DNA from: Lagopus muta
Lineage: Eukaryota; Chordata; Aves; Galliformes; Phasianidae
NCBI RefSeq assembly: GCF_023343835.1
Contig: NC_064437.1
Location: 8,211,001-8,275,000 of the forward strand
DNA: 64,000 nucleotides
Reading direction: 5' to 3'
The translations under genes and the position numbers were made by a program. Within the stretch, counting starts at the first letter, position 1; each line of letters begins with the position of its first letter. The notes beneath the pieces are model-generated. The model saw only the letters and a program-made list of their open reading frames with translations. It searched no databases and had not been told where the DNA came from. Below, in pieces: positions 56,291-64,000 of this stretch.

Positions 56291-59156
56291 GTAACCATCC
56301 CCGCTCCCATGCACCGCGGCTCCCCGTGGCACCGCAAGGGGACTTTCCCGAGCGCTTTGCCCAGGGAAAAGTCCCGTGCTTCCCCTAAAGGCTTTTCCTG
56401 CTTGTGTTCGTGAATCTGTGTGTGCGCAGGGGCCGGCTGGAGCTGTCTGACTGGGATTTCTGTGTGCTGTTCACAGCCGCTCCTTCGCTGCCCCTTTGGA
56501 AAGGGGACTCCTTGGGGGTCTGTTCTGCTGTGGTGGAAAGATGACAGCTCCATCCCCTTTGCTACAGCTAAGAGGGAACCGAGCGTGCTGCTGGTGTGGC
56601 TTTAAACGATAGCCATAAAATGCTGCCTGAATATGTCAGAATGTCCTCAGAGCTCTAGGAACTCACAGAGCTATGAATAAAACCTTCTGTTTGGCCCCAT
56701 GAGGATATAGGGAGGGATGAATATTCCCCTAGAAGGAATCACTCTATCCTCTGGATTTCTGGTTTTGATATGCAGCTTTTTTTTTTTCTCATCTTTTTTC
56801 CTTTTTCTATTTCACTCTCCCCAATAGCAATGCTTGCCACCAATGCATTTCAAGCTGAGATGTTGTTTGGAGTAGAACCCCAGACTCTAACTGATAAGAA
56901 AGAACTTGTTTCACACAGTTCCCAAAAGAACTTTTCCTAAAGGAAAAGAAGTTCATCAGTCTGGACAGGATAATGGAAAGAAAGCTGGTTATTTTGGAGC
57001 AGGTTGATTTGGCTGAAGTGGAAGCAGGAAGGTAAAAGCTGCCAGATTTCCTTTGGAAAGATAACAGTGAGGGCAAATCCCCATCAGTGGGTTCCTGTGA
57101 CTATACAGGGGATGGGGGGGGAGGGGGAGATACCCTCTCCCCACTGTATGAAATCTGACCTCTAGAAGGTGACAGAACTCAACCACAGCCATCAACACAC
57201 ACTGCCAGGCAGAGGAACTGAGCTGTTAAGGGCTGTGCTGGTTGCTATCAACGCAGCCTTGATAGCAGCCGGAAACCAGCACGATCCCTTTGGAGTAGCT
57301 ACAGGTGACAGCTGCTGTGTGATGGGTGTTTTTTACCCGTCCCATTAGAGCCCAGATAGCTCACCTGGGATCAGGGATATTCTCACAGGAGCCAGGAGAA
57401 AGCAAGCCCTGTGGAGTGAACCTGTGATGTGATTTGAAGTTTGTGGATGCTTAAACAGAAGCTGCCTTGCTGGTGAAAGGGGCGAAAATGGTGCTCTAGC
57501 TCACAGCCATGTGCTGAGGTTCCCAAGCAGAATAAAAGGATTCTGCTGGAGAAGCACAGACGTTGTTAGCCTGTCTGATGAAGAAAATGCCTTTCCACTC
57601 TCACACATCTTCACTTCTGAAATGTTTTTGCCTGCAGACTCTTCCCCAGATGAGGAGGAGCTGCATCCTTCAGTGTGCCCATCCTTGTCAGCTCCAGGTG
57701 ATGTCTCATTGAGCAGGAACTTCACTGAAAGTTCACTGCTGCACTTCCATTCAGCTCTAAACGAAAGCCTGAGCAGAGGCAATGAGATATGGCACTGGAG
57801 ACAGCAGCAGAGAGCTCTGCCTCAGCTGGAGGTATGGGAAAATGTGATTCCCTGGGAAACGTGCTGGAAATGGCTGGCTGATCCCACTGGCATGTTGGTG
57901 GGTAAGGGTTTCTATTTCCTTATTCATTTTACTGTTACTGGTGATTTGTTTGTTTGTATTTTAATGTAGTGGCTGCAGAGTGTTAATAACACAACAGTGA
58001 TTTTTGGGCTCTTGCATTAGAAACCTGTGTGGTATCAGTTTTCTCTCTGCAGTCTTTATGAATGTGACTTGACAGCAAAGGAGAAAAGAAGCTAAGGAGC
58101 CAGGCAGGGAAGTATGAGAGAGATGAGAGAGCACTCTGTTGTTGTTTGCAATCAGGCTGGGATGAGAATTGCCCTCCTGCCTGTAAAATCAAAGGCACCA
58201 CCAGCAAACTGCTGGCAATTTGGCTTCTGAAAATTTGGCTTTCCAGCAAAGTTCAGTGAACTCAAAACCAGCTCCAATAACCTCTTCCATGGACAAGCTG
58301 CTGTTGTCAGTGAAGGACATGTATTCCTGCCTTTGGTACTAGGAAAGGGTAGATTCCTATGCAAGCTCTCCTCTAACTTAACTTTCTCATTTGCCATGAT
58401 CCTGCATCCAGGAGATGGTGGTGCTCCTGCAGGAAAACTGCATCAGTTTGGTTTTACACTTGCTGAAGCAGACTACCTGACCCCTTCTGCATCATCTCCT
58501 GTGATCCCACCCAATGCAGTGTGATGCAAGGTAGAAAAAGAAGTCTAGCAGACTAAGCCCCACAAATGCCCTAGGGACACAGATTCATTTTTCCACCTCA
58601 TCGTTGATTTCTGTGACTGTAGATGGAGTTAGTCTTGCTACACATTTAACCATTAGCTCAGGTTCTCTTAATAGTTGACTCAACCTGTGTATGCTGGGCA
58701 ATTTGGAATGTCCTGAACTGCCTTCTGGTGCCTTTTATTCTCCACTAGCCAAAATACTGGCCTGAATACAGGATAACTGAATGATGGAGCAACAATCCCA
58801 CTTCTTGTTGCAACTTGGTACCCTTATCCTCCTCTAGTATATTGCATTCACATTGTGGTGAGGGCTGTTCCCAGCAGTACTGGGGTTTGCTATTTTGGAC
58901 AGGTGTTGTCTGGGTGATGATGAGCAGTGTGAGGCAGAGCCAAAGCTTTGGCTCTGGGCCATCATGTGCTTAGATTCAGTTGGACTTCATCCACGTGGAT
59001 GGCTAAAGCCATTGGGTCAGGGAGAGCACAGATTTGAGAGCAGGTTTGGATTTGTACTTTGTTGTTGGTACCAGCAAACATGGAGAAGAGCTGGTGGTGG
59101 AAAGTTGCTCTTGGTTTCTTGCTGTAACAGTTGCATGCTCTTTTCTTCCTCTGTAG
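56291..59156 (+). other. TMEM275: Probable TMEM275 intron 1
   Basis: GTAACC ... TTTTCTTCCTCTGTAG. Contains a G-rich tract at 57108-57127 and an open frame 57511-57969 without recognisable motifs. A possible exon-like piece near 57638-57697 (CTGCAG...CAG|GTGATG) is unsupported. Confidence 0.5.
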
Positions 59157-59247
59157 TGATTTCAAAGGAGCAGAAGACCAGAAATAGCCTTCTCAGCATT
59201 GCATATACCCTGTAAGGACTGAAGTGACCTCCAAGACTCACCTCAAC

Positions 59248-59796
59248 ATGTTCAGTGAAAAGAGCAGCGCCTCTTTGACCCAGAAACCCAGCCAGAAAAA
59301 GACACGACCTCAGGGCCTCCCCTCCCCTGCCCTCTGCTGTGCGTGTGGACTCTGCATCATGCTGGCAGGGATCAACATCACCCTAGTGGGAGCATTTGCA
59401 TTTGGGACCTTCCTCCCTGTGAACAACCCTCCCATCATCATCGGACCCATCTTGCTGGTTGTGGCCTTCACGTTCTTTGGTGCCTGCTGCATCTGCAGCC
59501 GGAGGCCGCCTGCTCATGGGGCCAGAAAATCCAAACCAGGTTCCAACATTGGTCTCATCAAACCTGGCAACACTGCCTTTGAAATTGAAACTAGTGAGCA
59601 CACGGTGCAGGATACCACTGCTGTTCAGCTGAGCCCCACAAATTCCCCCATCTCCTCAAAAAAGTCCACACCAGTCCATGAGAACGCGAAGACTTGCAAA
59701 CTCTTCACCATGGAAGGCAATGGGCCAGTGGCCAAGTACACACCAGGAGGAGAGGCAATACAGCTCAACCTGCCCAGGGACCTGGCCACATCCTAA
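59248..59796 (+). CDS. TMEM275: TMEM275-like two-pass membrane protein, 182 aa
   Basis: The complete frame sits in one exon (acceptor TCTGTAG at 59156). I chose the ATG at 59248 (AACATGT, A at -3); the frame open upstream of it has no better ATG. The protein has a short basic Ser/Lys N-tail (1-26), a first hydrophobic segment about 28-57 (PALCCACGLCIMLAGINITL, Cys-rich at its start), a brief loop with FLPVNNPP, and a second segment about 62-84 (IIIGPILLVVAFTFFGACC). A polar 95-residue tail follows with KPGNTAFEIETSEHTVQD and several Ser-Pro sites. There is no cleavable signal peptide. A hairpin with both ends cytosolic is the likely topology. The name rests on position (downstream of MKNK1, same strand) and a remembered likeness to TMEM275. 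The role is unknown; it is not kinocilin. Confidence 0.85.
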   Translation: MFSEKSSASLTQKPSQKKTRPQGLPSPALCCACGLCIMLAGINITLVGAFAFGTFLPVNNPPIIIGPILLVVAFTFFGACCICSRRPPAHGARKSKPGSNIGLIKPGNTAFEIETSEHTVQDTTAVQLSPTNSPISSKKSTPVHENAKTCKLFTMEGNGPVAKYTPGGEAIQLNLPRDLATS

Positions 59797-61879
59797 ACCC
59801 AGGCAGAGTTTTGTTAGCAGCCAGACAGATGCTGCGATGGCTGGGCTGGAATCTGAGGTGTACCATTGGTCAGAGGTGGGGGGGAAAGTGCTTGTGACAA
59901 GCCAGCAGGCAGACAGGCTTCTCTGAATCAATTGAAGGAAGAGGGATGAAACAGCATGACAATTCCAGATTTTTTGCTGATAGGAACATGCCCATTAGTT
60001 GGCTTTGTGAAGAAAACTGCTCATGATGTCACTGTGAAAGGGTGAAGTGGACAGTTCCTGGGAAAGACTGGCTTTTGGGAGAAGAGATTGGAAGAGGAGG
60101 ATGAAATAATTCCTCTAGCAGAAGGCAGCAATGTGATGGCTACATGGGGCTGACAAATGACAGCTCTTTCTCTTCAAAAGTGAAGCAATTCTTGGATATA
60201 ATAGAAGCAGGAATGCAGTAAATTACATCTTGCTGCCACTCGGTCACAAGAAGATTTCAGCATTTTAGGGCCAGGCTTTGTGGCAGTAGGGACATAATGT
60301 ATGTGTTTACTATTGAAAAAGCAGTGTGAAGCAGTCTCCCTTCCTTTGGAAATCCTTGCCCCATTTTTCCTTCGTTTGGATGACTTTACCATCTGTTATA
60401 AGAGACAATCATAGGGATCACTGCTAGAATTGGCATCTTCCTTGTTTTGATCATGCTGGATTGCAGTGATGCTGCTCAATGCAGGGTGTATCTTAGAAGG
60501 TCAGCATTGCTGAATCCCTGGTAACAAACTCCTGGGGTAAATGGAGATTGGGAGGGCCCTGCAAATGAAATCTTTGGGCAGTGCTTATGCCCTGAGTGCT
60601 GGGGGAGACATCTTCCTTCCCATCATTTTATGGAAGTTGGGCCTGATGGGACACATCAGCTTGGAGCAGGGGACAAATTGCTGAATGGGTTTCAGTAGAG
60701 CTGTGCAGGAAGATGCTGATGGTATCTTCTTTCCTGAGGAGGCTGCCAGATCTATTGCATGCAGTGAGCAACCAGGTATGGAACTCCTTGCTGCAGGAAA
60801 CTGGCTGCTGAAAGTGCTCCTGGGCTTGCAGGTCAATGGGATGAGTTTGCAGAAGAGAATTCTTGAAGAGCCACTCAACACAAAGGTACCTTCAGCTCAG
60901 AAAGACTCTGAGCTGTGCACAGGGTGCTGATTATTGCTGTTGTATTCTTCCCTGGTAAGAAATGCTGTGCTAATGGACCTCATTTTTTTTCATGAAAATT
61001 CACATATTTGATGAGATGTGGGACCAGTGAGGAAGGAGACCTCTGGGAGGCAGCAGCAGGAGGATGGATTTTTGAGTGCATCTTGTCTAAAGTGATCCCC
61101 AGCCTCCAACACATAATTGCTTAGAGCTTCTTGAGCTGGAAGTGATGCCTTGTATTAAGCAGCTCTGAATGGATTCCTTCTGTCAAATTGTATCATCCAC
61201 ATTCCTGCAGCATGGAGTTGCACAACTTAATGAGAGGCTGTGCAGATCCCTGTTGTTGTTTTATTTTCAGCATGCACCCTACATCTCCCCCTTGAATCCC
61301 CAAGCTCCTGGATTAGAAGGGCCAGCAAACAGCTTATGCCTCCCCAATGCACTGAGACTTTTCTGGGGTCTTTATCTCATTTCTTTCAGTCATCTGTTTC
61401 CTATGGTACTTCACATCACTTGCTGTTAGAGAGAGGCAATGCTTCTCAGCTTGACCAGCAACTCATTCAGCCCAGAATCAGTGCTTTGCTAGGCTGAGCC
61501 TGAGGCCAGCGCATAGGTATATGAGGGGCTGAAGGGAAGATGCTAGAGGAGAAGGGAAGGCTGTGATGTGCCCAAGGTTCTCCTGGGCCACCAACAGACC
61601 TGCAAAGCAGACAGCAAGGGCTGTATGACTGTTGTGTTGGGATAAGTGATGGCAAATGGGGATCACAGAGAAGCTGTGGTGAAGTCCAAGCATGGGGTCC
61701 TGGTTGCTCTGGGGAGCCATCATGGAGCTGATGGCTGAATTTCATTCTTCTACAAGAGGGAAGCGAGAACTGTGGCTTGAATGCTCCAACAGTTTGCTGC
61801 CACTGGCAGTTTCTTCTACATCATGGAATTACACTTGTGATTTTTAGCCTGCTGGCTAGGAGGAGCAGAAGCAGAAGGA

Positions 61880-61985
61880 TTCATGCCTGGGAAGATGTAG
61901 GCTCAAATCTATGCTTTAGCCTCCAGGTCCTGGGCAAATCATTTAATTGCTGTGCACCCAGCTGCCTGCCTGTGCAGGAGGGAAA
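61880..61985 (+). repeat. Possible MIR (CORE-SINE) fragment
   Basis: CCTGGGAAGATGTAGGCTCA, then CAGGTCCTGGGCAAATCATT followed by TAATTGCTGTGCACCCAG, resembles the MIR body (cctgggttcgaatc ... ccttgggcaagtcacttaacctctctgtgcctcag). Strongly diverged, as expected for so old an element. Confidence 0.45.
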
Positions 61986-62806
61986 ACAGCTGCTCCCAGC
62001 TCCCTAGAGCTGCTATACTGATGAGCAACATTGGGAAGCAGGAGGGTTGGTATCAGCACACCTGAATCTGCAGACTGCTTGAAGGTGGAGGGGTCTGCCT
62101 GGTCTGATCTCTGCATGATCTCTTTCAGAGCTTGTCTTCACAGGTGATCTCTGTTTCCAGCACTGACTTCTGTTTGGCTTGTGGGAACTGTAGCACTGAA
62201 CTAAAGGCTTCAGTGGTTTTCACCTGCTGGTAATTGCTATAGGAAATAAGCAGAATAACTTGTTGGTCCAGGTTTGGCCCCCAGGTTGCTGGCTCACTAG
62301 CATTTTTGAATAGCATACAAAGCTCTGAAGGTCCTCCAGAAGCATTGCCCACACGAATACAGTTATTGCAGTGCTTTTTCTTTGGGCACATGAAGGCAAA
62401 AAGTAGTAAAATCAAGTGGTAACCATGCAAATTCCTCTTCTACTCATTGGAGGCTTGAAAACTGAGTCTGGAGTATGTGTACTGGAATTGCTCCTTATTG
62501 TGGTTGTACCATGAAATGCTATCAGTGATGGGTAAAACAATGGCAGATCCCACACAGGAACACCTGCTGCTTTCCAAAGCATGGAAGCTCTGCTTTTTCC
62601 TTTTGATATCTTTTTGGGATTTCCATGTCTGTTTGTAGCTGTGATTGCCTGTACTGACGTCATTGTGAATTTGTGCCTCCTTCTTGTGCAGCAGGAGACA
62701 GGGAGGCTTTCTTGTGCTCCAAGTCACAGTTTCTATTGTGAGAGTTTTTTAATAAGGAGAATACTATTTATATATGTGCAATGTGGATTTTGGAAAAGAC
62801 AGACTC

Positions 62807-62812
62807 ATTAAA
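62807..62812 (+). promoter_or_regulatory. TMEM275: Candidate poly(A) signal ATTAAA
   Basis: A variant hexamer about 3 kb after the TMEM275 stop, preceded by an AT-rich stretch. Assignment to TMEM275 is tentative. Confidence 0.3.
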
Positions 62813-63024
62813 GTAATTGCGCTCATTAAGCATTTGGCTTGCCTGCTCTTCCAGTCTGTTGGTACCTTATGGATGTGCCCTAAGGTAGCCTCTTTGTTTT
62901 TATTGTGCACTATGCTGTCCTGTTTGATTCTCCAGCCTGGGCAACTAACTTCAAGAGAAGGGCATCCTTAGGAGTTCATGTTACCTCTGCTCTGAATTCA
63001 GCTTCTCTGGCAATGGGGTAGAAT

Positions 63025-63150
63025 GGAAAAGAGCTCTAAGATCACCCAGTCCAACCCATCCCCACCATGGCCACTGACCACGTCCCTCAGTGTTGCATCC
63101 TCACGGTTCTTGAACAGCTCCAGGGATCCTTTCCAGGCCTGATTATAAAT
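63025..63150 (-). repeat. CR1 LINE fragment, minus orientation
   Basis: CTAAGATCACCCAGTCCAAC, CCATCCCCACCATGGCCACT, GTCCCTCAGTG and CTTGAACAGCTCCAGGGAT are the reverse complement of the CR1 3' region. Confidence 0.88.
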
Positions 63151-63183
63151 GTCTCAAGTTGTATTATGGGGAAGGGTTAGAAA

Positions 63184-63193
63184 GTGTGTGTGT

Positions 63194-63233
<40 letters not shown>
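63184..63233. repeat. (GT)n microsatellite
   Basis: About 25 GT units with a single A interruption at 63198. It explains the His-Thr-repeat open frame on the other strand. Confidence 0.97.
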
Positions 63234-63235
<2 letters not shown>

Positions 63236-63239
63236 GATG

Positions 63240-64000
63240 GGTGCTGTCAGCTTTCTGTGCTCCTTCTGGGCTTAACCCAACATGGTGTCCTGGAGATGAG
63301 GCAGTGAGGGACAGCATGTGGGAATAAAGAAGATTTGAGAGTTTTCCAAATTCTCCCTGTGAAAGGGCTTCTCTCCCATGTGCAGCCAAGTGATTTGACA
63401 CGAGAAGAAATCTCTCTGCTCCAGGCAGGCTGGCTGGTTAAAGACCTGGGAAATGAGCTGGCTAAGAAGGCTCCACTGACAATGTGTGTAAAATGCAAAC
63501 CTGCTCCCTTCAGAATGGATTTCTTTTGACCTTTAGAAAGAACTTCCTGTAAGGGTTTTTCTTTTCTTGAAGTAGCACCAGAGAGAAAAGCACAGAGAAG
63601 GGTTTGCTGATCATCTGCTGGTTCTCTCCAGGACCTGCAGCATTCTTGCCACCTCCCCATTGCCCACCCCAACCCTGAGCTTCTCTCTCTACCTGGAAGT
63701 ATAACCTAGAACCATTACATAGACTACAACTAAGCTTTTCTAGTTCTGAGCCCAAATTTATTTGTATTTTATTTTTTGTTATCCTTGTGCCAGCAATGTC
63801 TTTTGTCCAGGATACCTCCAGGAAATGCCTGTCTCTGAAACATTTTAGATCTGTTGCAGATTTCCTGGAGGCTCTCTGTGATGGGGATGAGCTGACTGTC
63901 TCCCTCCATCCTTCTCTCCTGTGGGCCGTCTGCTGTTCCCTGAAGCCCTCACCTCCCTCTGTGGCCCATTGCTCCATAAATACTCATGAACTGCCATTCT
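63240..64000. other. Right end of the window, no gene recognised
   Basis: The frame on the minus strand (63510-63977) has low-complexity, motif-free content. In human the next gene is DMBX1, in the opposite orientation; I see no homeobox or OAR-tail sequence here. Confidence 0.5.

Larger units (their letters stand above)
59797..62830 (+). other. TMEM275: Probable TMEM275 3' UTR and flank
   Basis: No further coding exon is seen. The first credible poly(A) hexamer I found downstream is ATTAAA at 62807-62812, which would give a 3-kb 3' UTR; an AATAAA lies at 63323. The exact end is unknown. A MIR-like fragment sits inside (61880-61985). Confidence 0.35.

Noticed and set aside
57511-57969. 152-codon + strand frame in the probable TMEM275 intron
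   Set aside because: No recognisable domain, ends in a run of unrelated hydrophobic sequence, and lies between a clean donor and acceptor; treated as chance.
63510-63977. 155-codon minus-strand frame at the right edge, considered as DMBX1
   Set aside because: No homeodomain, OAR tail or other DMBX1 feature; composition is that of non-coding DNA.

Overview
This window is vertebrate nuclear DNA, most likely from a bird close to chicken. The genes are split by GT-AG introns. There are several fragments of the CR1 LINE family, including the typical CR1 3' end (a ...GATTCTATGATTCTATA-like tail on either strand), and the three genes match the vertebrate block MOB3C - MKNK1 - (KNCN) - TMEM275 (human 1p33). 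All three recognised genes lie on the + strand, in the same order and relative orientation as I recall for human. I cannot separate chicken from other galliforms by eye.

Layout. 1-6.9 kb: the 3' half of MOB3C (last two coding exons and the 3' UTR); its earlier exons lie left of the window, and a CR1 fragment sits in the intron. 6.9-12.0 kb: intergenic, with an (AT)n tract. 12.0-33.5 kb: the complete MKNK1 gene, with a CpG-rich promoter holding YY1-like and NRF1 motifs, a first exon with an optimal Kozak ATG, eleven further coding exons (all splice phases agree; 412 aa from the exon-2 ATG or 414 aa from the exon-1 ATG), and a 1.5-kb 3' UTR. 33.5-55.9 kb: about 22 kb with no recognisable gene. 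It contains a perfect 44-copy CCCTT/AAGGG pentanucleotide array, several CR1 pieces, a MIR-like fragment and a striking 30-bp-stem hairpin at 50.8 kb. 55.9-62.8 kb: a GC-rich promoter and leader exon, a 2.9-kb intron, and one coding exon for a 182-aa two-pass membrane protein, probably TMEM275. 62.8-64 kb: a CR1 fragment, a (GT)n tract and nothing else recognised.

The genes act separately. MOB3C is a MOB-family kinase adaptor. MKNK1 is the ERK/p38-activated kinase that phosphorylates eIF4E. TMEM275 is a small membrane protein of unknown role. They share a syntenic block, not a pathway. The points most worth checking are the 50.8-kb hairpin, which would be fully paired as a + strand RNA; the AAGGG array; the MKNK1 N-terminus, with alternative start, tandem acceptor and a candidate 105-nt in-frame cassette exon; a tandem NAGNAG acceptor in MKNK1; and the apparent absence of KNCN between MKNK1 and TMEM275. 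Coordinates were read by eye. Gene assignments rest on remembered family sequences, not on a search.
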